A stretch of 64,000 bases of DNA. Source: Oricola thermophila (GTDB taxonomy: Bacteria > Pseudomonadota > Alphaproteobacteria > Rhizobiales > Rhizobiaceae). The position numbers and the translations under genes were made by a program. This document shows positions 8,194-15,750 of this stretch, piece by piece. The DNA lies in contig NZ_CP054836.1 of assembly GCF_013358405.1 (NCBI RefSeq), forward strand, positions 868,001-932,000, written 5' to 3'. The first letter of the stretch is position 1. Every line of letters starts with the position of its first letter. Below the pieces are notes generated by a model. That model was not told the origin of the DNA. It made no database searches and saw only the letters and a list, made by a program, of their open reading frames with translations.

Positions 8194-8943
8194 TTGCCGA
8201 ATTTCATCACCGCCGCCCTCGACGGGCTTTCCTTCTGGCAATACGGCTTTGCATGGGCCGCGATCGCCTCGGCGACGATCGTCCAGTACCGGACCGGCAT
8301 CGGGTTCGGCCTGCTGGCCGCGCCGCTGCTGGCGCTGATCGCGCCCGAGCTGGTGCCGGTGCCGATCATCATGCTGACGCTGCTGACGGCGGGAACCGCG
8401 ATGCTCTCGGTGCGCGGCGGGGTCGACTGGCGCGAGGTGTCGTGGTCCGTCTCGGGGCGGCTGCTCGGATCGCTCGCCGGCGCCGCGATCCTGGTGCGGC
8501 TGACGGACGAGGGGCATTTCATGCTGGTGTTCGGCCTGCTGATCGCGCTGGCCGTGGCCATGTCGCTCGCCGGGCTGCGATTCCGCTTCTCCAACCGGCT
8601 GCTCCTCGTCATGGGGGCGATTTCCGGCCTGACGGCCACGATCACCTCGGTCGGCGGACCGCCGATGGCCATCGCCTACCAGGACCAGCCGCCGGAACGC
8701 GCGCGCCCGAACATGAGCGCCTTCTTCGCCATCGGCTGCGTGGTCATACTGGCGGTGCTGCAGGCCAACGGCCTGATTCGCATTGCCGATATCGTTCATG
8801 CCGCGATCCTGACGCCGGGACTGCTGGCCGGCATGGCGCTGGCGCCGGCATTCGGCGGACTGATCGACCGCAATTTCCGCCGCATTTTGCTGGGCATCTC
8901 GGGCGCCGCCGCGGTCCTGCTGATCGTCCGCGGACTCGCCTGA
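8194..8943 (+). CDS. TauE/SafE-family membrane permease
   Basis: A 249-residue protein with about eight membrane helices and the TauE/SafE family pattern: TGIGFGLLAAPLLALI in the first half and the repeat TSVGGPPMAIAYQ in the second. Family members export sulfite, sulfoacetate or related anions, or take up small organic anions; specificity cannot be predicted. The only start after the in-frame stop at 8185 is TTG 8194, without a good Shine-Dalgarno, so the N-terminus is uncertain. It stands alone between glpR and ade. The ORF and family are clear, the function is generic. Confidence 0.82.
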   Translation: MPNFITAALDGLSFWQYGFAWAAIASATIVQYRTGIGFGLLAAPLLALIAPELVPVPIIMLTLLTAGTAMLSVRGGVDWREVSWSVSGRLLGSLAGAAILVRLTDEGHFMLVFGLLIALAVAMSLAGLRFRFSNRLLLVMGAISGLTATITSVGGPPMAIAYQDQPPERARPNMSAFFAIGCVVILAVLQANGLIRIADIVHAAILTPGLLAGMALAPAFGGLIDRNFRRILLGISGAAAVLLIVRGLA

Positions 8944-9013
8944 TTCAAGGATTTGAAGTCTGGCGTTTTTCCGGAACAAGGGGCATGGTTCGGGCAGACA
9001 ACCGGAGAAGACC

Positions 9014-10828
9014 ATGCCTGTGACAAAGCCGACCTTTGCCCCGCCGAAACCCTGGACCGAATGCGCCCGCGACCTCGTCAATGTCGCCATGGGACGCAAG
9101 CCGGCCGACCTCGTGGTGCGCAACGGCAAGTGGGTCAACGTCCATTCCGGCGAGGTGATCCCGGCAACGGATCTTGCCATCGCCGACGGCCGCTTCGCCT
9201 ATTGCGGGCCGGATGCGAGCCACTGCATCGGCGAGGGCACCAAGGTGCTCGACGCGCGCGGCCGCTACCTGGTGCCGGGCCTGTGCGACGCGCACATGCA
9301 TGTCGAGAGCGGCATGGTGACGGTGACGGAGTTCACCCGCGCGGTGATCCCGCACGGCACGACATCGATGTTCATCGACCCGCACGAGATCGCCAACGTG
9401 CTCGGCCTCGCCGGTGTCAGGATGATGCATGACGAGGCGGAGGCCATGCCGGTCAACGTGTTCGTGCAGATGCCGTCCTGCGTGCCGTCGGCGCCGGGGC
9501 TGGAGCATGCCGGCGCGTCGCTGGGGCCGCAGGAGATCGAGGAGGCGATGGGCTGGCCGAACATCGTCGGGCTGGGCGAGGTGATGAACTTCCCCGGCGT
9601 GGCGGCCAACGACCAGACCATGACCGGCGCGATCGCGGCCACGGTGAAGGCCGGAAAGACGGTCGGCGGGCACTATGCCTCGCCCGATCTCGGCCTGCCG
9701 TTCCACGGCTATGTCGCCGGCGGGCCCGAGGACGACCACGAGGGCACGCGCGCCGAGGACGCCATCGCGCGCGTGCGACAGGGCATGAAGGCGATGCTGC
9801 GGCTGGGTTCCGCCTGGTACGACGTCGCCGAGCAGGTCAAGGCGATCACCGAGCAGGGACTCGACAGCCGCAACTTCATCCTGTGCACCGACGACAGCCA
9901 TTCGGGCACGCTGGTGCGCGACGGCCACATGGACCGGGTGGTGCGCCACGCGATCAGCCAGGGCCTGCCGCCGGTCACCGCGATCCAGATGGCGACGATC
10001 AATACCGCGCAGCATTTCAAGATGGAGCGCGAGCTGGGCTCGATCACGCCGGGCCGGAGGGCCGACTTCCTGATCGTCTCCAACCTGGCCGAGCTGGCCA
10101 TCGACGAGGTCTACGGGCGCGGCGTGCAACTGGCCAAGGACAGCAAGCTGACGGTGGATATTCCGGCCTACAACTATCCGCCGGAGGCGATGAACACGGT
10201 CAGGCTCGGCAAGGAGCTGCTGGCCGACGATTTCGTCATTCCCGCGCCGAAGGGCAAGGCCGAGGTCGACGTGCGGGTGATCGGCGTGATCGAGAACCAG
10301 GCGCCGACGCGGGCGCTGGAGGCGCGGCTGCCGGTGCGCGAGGGCATCGTCGAGATGGACCGGGTCAACGATGTCTGCCAGATCGCGCTGGTCGAGCGAC
10401 ACCGCGGCACCGGCGCGGTGACCAACGCCTTCGTCTCCGGCTTCGGCTACACGCAGGACTGCGCCATGGCCTCGACCGTGGCGCATGACAGCCATCACAT
10501 GATCGTCGTCGGCACCAACCGCGAGGACATGGCGATCGCCGCCAACCGCCTCGGCCAGGTGGGCGGCGGCGTGGTGATGGTCTCGAAGGGCGAGGAACTG
10601 GCGCTGGTCGAAATGCCCATCGCGGGGCTGATGTCGGACGAGCGCGCCGAGATCGTCGCCGCCAAGGCCGACATCCTCGGCGCGGCGATGCGCGAGATGG
10701 GCTGCACGCTCAACAACGCCTACATGCAGCACTCGCTGCTGGCACTGGTGGTGATCCCGGAACTGCGGATTTCCGACGTGGGCCTGGTGGACGTGCGCAC
10801 ATTCGAGAAGGTGGACGTGTTCGTGTGA
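9014..10828 (+). CDS. ade: Adenine deaminase
   Basis: Amidohydrolase-superfamily enzyme converting adenine to hypoxanthine and ammonia in purine salvage; 604 residues, the normal length. The metal-binding DAHMHVES is at residues 92-99, followed by HGTTSMFIDPHEI (114-126). The C-terminal half carries the Ade-specific domain with DSHHMIVVG-type and HNxY-like segments. CGGAGAAG precedes the ATG. It forms a possible two-gene unit with the small protein 28 bp downstream. An NCS2 purine permease is encoded about 38 kb away in the same window. Confidence 0.93.
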   Translation: MPVTKPTFAPPKPWTECARDLVNVAMGRKPADLVVRNGKWVNVHSGEVIPATDLAIADGRFAYCGPDASHCIGEGTKVLDARGRYLVPGLCDAHMHVESGMVTVTEFTRAVIPHGTTSMFIDPHEIANVLGLAGVRMMHDEAEAMPVNVFVQMPSCVPSAPGLEHAGASLGPQEIEEAMGWPNIVGLGEVMNFPGVAANDQTMTGAIAATVKAGKTVGGHYASPDLGLPFHGYVAGGPEDDHEGTRAEDAIARVRQGMKAMLRLGSAWYDVAEQVKAITEQGLDSRNFILCTDDSHSGTLVRDGHMDRVVRHAISQGLPPVTAIQMATINTAQHFKMERELGSITPGRRADFLIVSNLAELAIDEVYGRGVQLAKDSKLTVDIPAYNYPPEAMNTVRLGKELLADDFVIPAPKGKAEVDVRVIGVIENQAPTRALEARLPVREGIVEMDRVNDVCQIALVERHRGTGAVTNAFVSGFGYTQDCAMASTVAHDSHHMIVVGTNREDMAIAANRLGQVGGGVVMVSKGEELALVEMPIAGLMSDERAEIVAAKADILGAAMREMGCTLNNAYMQHSLLALVVIPELRISDVGLVDVRTFEKVDVFV

Positions 10829-10855
10829 GGGCCGGACGACGGGAGTGGCTTCCGG

Positions 10856-11329
10856 ATGGCGAGAAAACCTTCCGCTGGTGACATTGATGGCTGGCTGAAA
10901 CGCTTTCGGAAGTACCAGGCGCTCGAAACCGCCGCGCAACGCCGGCGCGACATCCCGGTCGCCAACCGGCATGTCGAAAAGGTCACGGAGGCGCTCAACG
11001 CGCTGGCGGCTTCCGGCCCGGAAGGCCGGGAAGTGCTGGAAAGGCTGATGGACGATCCCGATCCCTCGACGCGCGGCAGGGCCGCACGGCGCGTCCTGGC
11101 CTGGGATCCCGACCGGGCGATCCCGGTGCTCGTCCGGTTGCTTGACGTGGAGTGCGCCCCCCCGATGGTTTCCGTCGAAGCCATCGTCATCGAAAGGGAA
11201 GCGCAGTTTGCTCTCCTGGACCATTTCGGCCTCGACATCCTCGACCCGACGGAACTGCCCGGTCGGCTGGCCGCGATGGGGATCGAACTGCCCGAGAAAA
11301 TCGCGCGGAAAATGCGGTGGGAGGACTAA
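10856..11329 (+). CDS. Small HEAT-like hypothetical protein
   Basis: A 157-residue soluble protein that I do not recognise with certainty. Residues 40-95 read like HEAT/armadillo helices (LERLMDDPDPSTRGRAARRV, then a second helix pair), a pattern also seen in the DUF2019 family. There is no signal peptide or membrane segment. GGGAG lies 12 bases before the ATG, and codon use resembles the flanking genes. It follows ade by 28 bp and may be co-transcribed. No function is assigned; a domain search would settle the DUF2019 suggestion. Confidence 0.65.
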   Translation: MARKPSAGDIDGWLKRFRKYQALETAAQRRRDIPVANRHVEKVTEALNALAASGPEGREVLERLMDDPDPSTRGRAARRVLAWDPDRAIPVLVRLLDVECAPPMVSVEAIVIEREAQFALLDHFGLDILDPTELPGRLAAMGIELPEKIARKMRWED

Positions 11330-11521
11330 CCGGCCAGCGGTTCGGGCCTTCCGCCCGATACGGGCCGAGCCGCGTGGCCATACCGGTTCGATTGCCTGAT
11401 GCAAAAGCCAGCAAAGGAAGTGCGGCCAGCCTGGCCGTATGCGCCGGCCGAGGACCTGTTCTCTGGCTCCAGCTCTTCGGTCAACCGGCTCCGGGTTGCG
11501 CCTTCGACGAGGGCGCGCGCC

Positions 11522-11962
11522 TCAGCGGCTCCAGTCAGGCACCTGCGTGAAGGGGGAGCCGAAGCGCGCCAGCCACAGGCTGGCGGCGATGCGCCGCGCG
11601 GCCGCCACCACGTGCGGCGCGGCCTCCGGCTCAAAGACCGAATTGGCCGTGGTCTCGAAGGTTTCCAGCCAGATGCGGAAATCGTCCTCGCGCAGATCGG
11701 GTATGCCCATGTGGGCGGGCACGGGCCGGCCGGAATACTCGGCCGTCTTCAGCAGCACGGACCGCCAGAACTGCTTCATGCGCGCCAGGTGCGCCGGCCA
11801 GTTGTCGCCGATCACGCCGTCGAACACGGGTCCGAGGCGCGGATCCTTGCGGATCTCGCCGTAGAAATCGTCCACCAGCCGGGAGACCTGCTCCCTGGTG
11901 ACGGTCGCGAAATGCGGCTCGGGCACGCGCGGCGGCCGGGCCGCCAGGTCGGTATCGGTCAT
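11522..11962 (-). CDS. Group III truncated haemoglobin
   Basis: A 146-residue single-domain globin of the TrHb3 class. It shows the group III pattern: FYGEIRKDPRLGPVF, a helix with HLARMKQFWRSVLL, then YSGRPVPAHMGI containing the proximal histidine. Such proteins bind O2, NO or peroxide and are often made in microaerobic conditions. The ATG at 11962 is preceded by GAGGGTGAG; the GTG at 11971 is less likely. It is divergent from a cytochrome c peroxidase, with a perfect FNR/FixK box between them, which hints at shared redox regulation. Confidence 0.87.
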   Translation of the reverse strand: MTDTDLAARPPRVPEPHFATVTREQVSRLVDDFYGEIRKDPRLGPVFDGVIGDNWPAHLARMKQFWRSVLLKTAEYSGRPVPAHMGIPDLREDDFRIWLETFETTANSVFEPEAAPHVVAAARRIAASLWLARFGSPFTQVPDWSR

Positions 11963-12091
11963 GCGTCTCACCCTCGAATTCCGGCATGTGTCCGCCCGGG
12001 GCGGGCGACTGCCGTTTGTGGGGGAGCCTATTCCGGTCGTGCCCGCGCGGCAATGCGGCGGCGGTGCGGCATGTTGGCCGGGTGGAAATGC

Positions 12092-12105
12092 TTGATCGGG
12101 ATCAA
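12092..12105. promoter_or_regulatory. Perfect FNR/FixK (Anr) box
   Basis: TTGATCGGGATCAA is an exact match to the TTGAT-N4-ATCAA consensus of FNR/FixK/Anr activators. It is centred at 12098.5. A -10-like ATAACT lies at 12128-12133, giving a projected start site near 12140, i.e. the -41.5 spacing of a class II FNR-activated promoter. It sits 60 bp upstream of the peroxidase ATG and about 130 bp upstream of the divergent haemoglobin start. Use by either gene is inferred. Confidence 0.78.
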
Positions 12106-12165
12106 TCCGCGCGGCTATACCGGCACGATAACTTGACGCAAAAAGTCAGGAAAGGAAACGCCGCC

Positions 12166-13317
12166 ATGGCGCGTCTTGCGCTTGCCCTCGGCCTGCCGGC
12201 CACCGCGCTGTCCATCTTCGCGTTTGCCGTCGCGTCGGCGGAACAACCCGCCGCGCCGCCGGCATCGCTGGAGGCGCTGGGCGAGGCGCTGTTCTTCGAC
12301 ACCAACCTGTCGGCCAACCGAACGCAGGCCTGCGCTTCCTGCCACGACCCGGACTACGCCTTTGCCGACCCGCGCGGCATGGCGTCGATCGGCGACGACG
12401 GCGAGTCGCTGGGCGACCGCAACGTGCCGACGGCGGCCTATGCGGCGCTGTCGCCGGAATTCCATCGTCGCGAGGACGGCGAGTGGGTCGGCGGGCAGTT
12501 CCTCGACGGCCGCGCCGCGACGCTGGAGGAACAGGCCGGCGGGCCGCCGCTCAATCCCATCGAGATGGGCATGCCGGACGAGGCCTCGGTGGTCGAGCGG
12601 CTGAAGGAGAATCCCGGCTATGTCGCGGCCTTCGACGCGCTGTTCGGCCCGGGTACGCTGGACGACGCGGAAACGGGCTATGACGCGATGACGCGGGCGA
12701 TCGCCGCCTTCGAGCGAACCGAAACCTTCATGCCGTTCGATTCCAAGTACGACCGCTTCCTGCGCGGCGAGGCGAAGCTGACGGACGAGGAGGAACTTGG
12801 TCGGCTGCTGTTCTTCTCCCAGCAGTTCACCAACTGCAACCAGTGCCACCAGCTGGCGAAAAGCGCCATCGATCCGCGCGAGACCTTCACCGACTACCGC
12901 TTCCACAATATCGGCGTGCCGGAAAACCGGGCGCTTCGCGAGATGAACGGTTCCGCACCCGACACGGTGGACGAGGGGCTTCTGGCCAATGACGCCATCG
13001 ACGATCCGGCCCAGCGCGGCAAGTTCCGCACGCCGACGCTGCGCAACGTCGCGGTGACCGCGCCCTACATGCACAACGGCATTTTCGGGGATTTGCGGAC
13101 CGTGATCCTGTTCTACAACAAGTACAACACGAAGAACCCGGAACGGCTGGTGAACCCGGAAACGGGCGAGCCGTTCGGCGAGCCGGAGGTGCCGGAGAAC
13201 CTGTCGACCGAAGAGCTGACCCACGGGCCGGCGCTGGACGACAAGCGCATCGACGCGCTGGTGGCCTTCCTGAAGACGCTGACCGACGCCCGCTACGAGC
13301 ACCTGCTGGAAGACTGA
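12166..13317 (+). CDS. ccpA: Di-haem cytochrome c peroxidase
   Basis: Periplasmic peroxidase of the CcpA/MauG family reducing H2O2 with electrons from a c-type cytochrome; 383 residues. A Sec signal peptide spans about residues 1-25. Two haem-binding motifs are present: CASCH (56-60) and CNQCH (224-228). The mid-protein segment GQFLDGRA and the C-terminal APYMHNGIF are typical of the family. The start has AGGAAAGGAA upstream. Its promoter carries a perfect FNR/FixK box, matching the known oxygen-limited expression of bacterial Ccp. Longer upstream ATG starts are rejected because they would cross the box. Confidence 0.93.
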   Translation: MARLALALGLPATALSIFAFAVASAEQPAAPPASLEALGEALFFDTNLSANRTQACASCHDPDYAFADPRGMASIGDDGESLGDRNVPTAAYAALSPEFHRREDGEWVGGQFLDGRAATLEEQAGGPPLNPIEMGMPDEASVVERLKENPGYVAAFDALFGPGTLDDAETGYDAMTRAIAAFERTETFMPFDSKYDRFLRGEAKLTDEEELGRLLFFSQQFTNCNQCHQLAKSAIDPRETFTDYRFHNIGVPENRALREMNGSAPDTVDEGLLANDAIDDPAQRGKFRTPTLRNVAVTAPYMHNGIFGDLRTVILFYNKYNTKNPERLVNPETGEPFGEPEVPENLSTEELTHGPALDDKRIDALVAFLKTLTDARYEHLLED

Positions 13318-13347
13318 GCCGGGCAGGGAGGCCCCGACCGGCACCGG

Positions 13348-13728
13348 TTACGCCGTCTCCGCCCTTTTTTCGTAGCGCGCCTGCGCCTCGGCGACCCTGC
13401 CTTCGTTCTCGACGGCCCAGCGGCCGAGCGCCTGGATCGGCTCGAGCAGGGATTCGCCCAGATCCGTCAGCCGGTAATCGACGCGGGGCGGAATCGAGGG
13501 CGTCACCGTGCGGTCGACGATGCCGTTTCGTTCAAGATCCCTCAACACACCGGTCAACACTTTCTGGCTTATCGTGCCGATTTCGCGCTTCAGCTCGGAA
13601 AATCGCTTGGGCCGCTCCGACAGCCGGATCAGCACCAGAACCACCCATTTCGAGCCGATTTGCTGCAAAAGCTGGCCCACCGGGCGGCAGACCTCTCCGA
13701 TCTCGTTGATATTTTCGGGTTTCTTCAT
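13348..13728 (-). CDS. HxlR-family transcriptional regulator
   Basis: A 126-residue winged-helix protein. It has the HxlR signature: Cys14 in VCRPVGQLL, IGSKWVVLVL, the recognition region SELKREIGTISQKVLTGVLRDLE split by short turns, and DYRLTDLG. Several HxlR members (YodB, CatR, QorR) sense quinones or oxidants through a cysteine at this N-terminal position. The ATG at 13728 is chosen to match family length; GGAGGAAA is present but about 11 bases upstream. It is divergent from an NADPH-dependent FMN reductase, its probable target. Confidence 0.87.
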   Translation of the reverse strand: MKKPENINEIGEVCRPVGQLLQQIGSKWVVLVLIRLSERPKRFSELKREIGTISQKVLTGVLRDLERNGIVDRTVTPSIPPRVDYRLTDLGESLLEPIQALGRWAVENEGRVAEAQARYEKRAETA

Positions 13729-13989
13729 GGTAATCCGGTTTCCTCCGGGTGACCCGGTTGCAAATAAGTGCCGTCTTGTGCGGTGCGACATCCTCATTAT
13801 TTAGGGTGTCGGTATCAAAAAGCGACGGCGGTTTCAAATCAACACCGCGGTTTCTTTTTCCTACCGGGTGGCCATCCCGGCCCGACGAAAACCGAAACAC
13901 GAAACGATCACCCCGGTACGCGCGTTCCGGGAAGGAAGGTTTTGCCCGCAGGGCAGCCGATAACAACCGTTCGATCAAGGAGAACAGCC

Positions 13990-14574
13990 ATGTCCCTCAA
14001 GCTCAATGTCATCGTCACCTCGGTACGGCCCGGCCGCAACGGCATCAAGGTCGGCAAGTGGTTCGCCGATTTCGCGAAAAAGAACTCGGAATTCGAGGTC
14101 GAACTGGTCGATCTCGCCGACTACGACCTGCCGCTGCTGGACGAGCCGAACCACCCGATGGCCCAGCAATATGAGCACGAGCACACCAAGCGGTGGAGCG
14201 CCGTCAACGACAAGGCCGACGCCTTCGTCTTCGTCTCGCCGGAATACAACTACTTCCCCGCCGCCTCGACCGTGAACGCGATCCAGGTGCTGCACCGGGA
14301 ATGGCACAAGAAGCCGGCCGGCCTCGTGGGCTACGGCGGCGTCTCGGGCGGCACGCGCGCTATGCAGTCCACCAAGATCCTGATGACGACCGTTTCGATG
14401 ATGCCGCTGCCGCAGGAAGTGCCGATCCCGTTCGTCTTCAACTTCCTGAACGAGGATGGCTACACGCCGGCGCCGGAAGTGGAGCAGGGCGCCAAGGCCA
14501 TGCTCGCGGAACTGTACGCCTGGGCCGAGCAGCTCAAGCCGCTGCGCGAGCAGGAACAGCAGAAGGCGGCCTGA
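13990..14574 (+). CDS. NADPH-dependent FMN reductase / quinone-reductase-like flavoprotein
   Basis: A 194-residue flavodoxin-like protein of the NADPH-dependent FMN reductase family. The phosphate loop TSVRPGRNGIKVG is near residues 9-21, and the flavin-contact segment VSPEYNYFPAAS is around 79-90, followed by GYGGVSGG. Enzymes of this type reduce quinones, azo dyes, chromate or free flavin. AGGAG lies 8 bases before the ATG. It is divergent from the HxlR regulator across 261 bp, with a strong terminator following at 14601. Regulation by that HxlR protein is inferred. Confidence 0.88.
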   Translation: MSLKLNVIVTSVRPGRNGIKVGKWFADFAKKNSEFEVELVDLADYDLPLLDEPNHPMAQQYEHEHTKRWSAVNDKADAFVFVSPEYNYFPAASTVNAIQVLHREWHKKPAGLVGYGGVSGGTRAMQSTKILMTTVSMMPLPQEVPIPFVFNFLNEDGYTPAPEVEQGAKAMLAELYAWAEQLKPLREQEQQKAA

Positions 14575-14600
14575 CGCCGGGCCTCACGCAACACGCTTGC

Positions 14601-14635
14601 GCCCCGCCGCCCGGAAACGGGGGCGGGGCTTTTCT
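14601..14635 (+). terminator. Strong intrinsic terminator
   Basis: The 8-bp stem GCCCCGCC (14601-14608) pairs with GGCGGGGC (14622-14629), with further pairing around a GAAA loop, and is followed by TTTTCTT. It ends the FMN reductase transcript. Confidence 0.85.
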
Positions 14636-14647
14636 TGTCAGCGGGTG

Positions 14648-14983
14648 TCAGCCGCAGTTCTTCATGATCATGGCCTTGCGCACCGCTTCCTGCTGACCTT
14701 TCAGGTTGGCAATCTGCGGCGCGATGTTGTCGCCCGACATGGAGGAAACCGGCAGGCCAAGCAGGATGACGCCGGCAATGTCGTTGCTGCGTGCTTTCTT
14801 CTGTTGCGCTTCCGCGACGGCATAGGCGTCGTTCAGCCTCTGCTGCTCCTGAACGAGCTGCTGGCACGTGAAATTCTGGTACGTCATTTCACTGACATAG
14901 GCCGGAGCGATTGATTCCGGGTTCTTGGCGCATGCTGCAACGGACACGGCCAGAACTGCCGCGACTCCCATCCTGATTTTCAT
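14648..14983 (-). CDS. Small putative lipoprotein
   Basis: A 111-residue exported protein. A lipoprotein signal peptide ends in VSVAAC, with Cys18 as the lipidation site. The mature part has a coiled region (QQLVQEQQRLNDAYAVAEAQQ) and a short hydrophobic stretch with GVILLGLPVSS. Similar small lipoproteins are widespread in rhizobia, without a defined function. GAGGGG lies 6 bases upstream of the ATG. It is convergent with the FMN reductase gene across the terminator and faces a long gene-poor gap upstream. Confidence 0.7.
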   Translation of the reverse strand: MKIRMGVAAVLAVSVAACAKNPESIAPAYVSEMTYQNFTCQQLVQEQQRLNDAYAVAEAQQKKARSNDIAGVILLGLPVSSMSGDNIAPQIANLKGQQEAVRKAMIMKNCG

Positions 14984-15750
14984 GGTTGCCCCTCGAGAAG
15001 TTAAGAAAGTAAATCGCCGCTTCTTTGCTGCGGCTTTCGGCAATTGCAAGATTTCTCAATGGTCGCAATCATCGCTCGCTGCTGAACAGGATTTCTTCAC
15101 AAGATTGCGCCGACCCAAGAATGCATTGGATATGAACTATATTGAGGACTTCGGTCGGAATGAGCCCTCTTCTGGTGCAGCCCCCAGTTGGATAACTTTC
15201 ACGCCGCTTTCCCGGGACTCCGGCATTTCTGCGAAAACTTGTCCACCGCCCTTCGGCCTCCCTTACCCTTCCTCCTGCCCCCTCGCGGAAGCCTGAGTGC
15301 GCACCGGCATTTCGGGGAGGGGGACGGTACCCGGTGTCCGCGTGCAGGTGGCGCGGGCAGGAGCCGGCTTGACGGAAGTCGCCCAACAGCTCCGAAACCG
15401 GGGAGGCATATCGGTCCCGCGCGTGACCGCCGTGCCGCCGGCTCCCCCGGGCGGTAGCAGCAGCGGCGGGCGAGCGGCGCCGGAACGCGAGCGCATCCGC
15501 CACGGGGAGGGCGGGTCACAGATGCGTGCCGTATCCGGCCTGCGAGCTGCCCACGGGCAAGGCGGCGGGATGACTGATGTCGTGAGAATGCCGAGCGGGC
15601 GGTCGGGGGACCGCGCAAAAATCCAGATGAGCGGCCTCCGACCGCCCGTCTTCCACTTTCAATGGCCAGACCGGTTGGTTCCGGGGCGTGGCGAGGATAG
15701 GGCATGGCCTGATGCGGGCACCATTTTGCAACGGCGATTCCGGTTGTCCC
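14984..15750. other. 767-bp gene-poor gap between the lipoprotein gene and trkH
   Basis: No ORF in this stretch has a convincing combination of start, Shine-Dalgarno and protein-like composition; the reading frames present are low-complexity and Arg/Pro/Ala-rich. The first 150 bases beside the lipoprotein start are relatively AT-rich and probably hold its promoter. The right part contains the long hairpin at 15596-15648. I saw no riboswitch, tmRNA, RNase P or SRP RNA signature. Confidence 0.6.
15596..15648. repeat. Long intergenic hairpin
   Basis: Perfect 11-bp arms CGGGCGGTCGG (15596-15606) and CCGACCGCCCG (15638-15648) are extended inward by about seven more pairs with one bulged A, leaving a 16-base loop. 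No T-run follows on either strand, so it is not a standard terminator. It could be a REP/RIME-type intergenic palindrome or part of a structured RNA. No second copy was noticed in this window. Confidence 0.55.

Noticed and set aside
8945..11404. 819-codon antisense ORF opposite adenine deaminase
   Set aside because: Opposite strand of a clear enzyme; composition is typical of GC-rich antisense frames.
15301..15600. GC-rich, structured stretch that might be a cobalamin or other riboswitch
   Set aside because: No conserved riboswitch core sequence found and no downstream gene in the right orientation.
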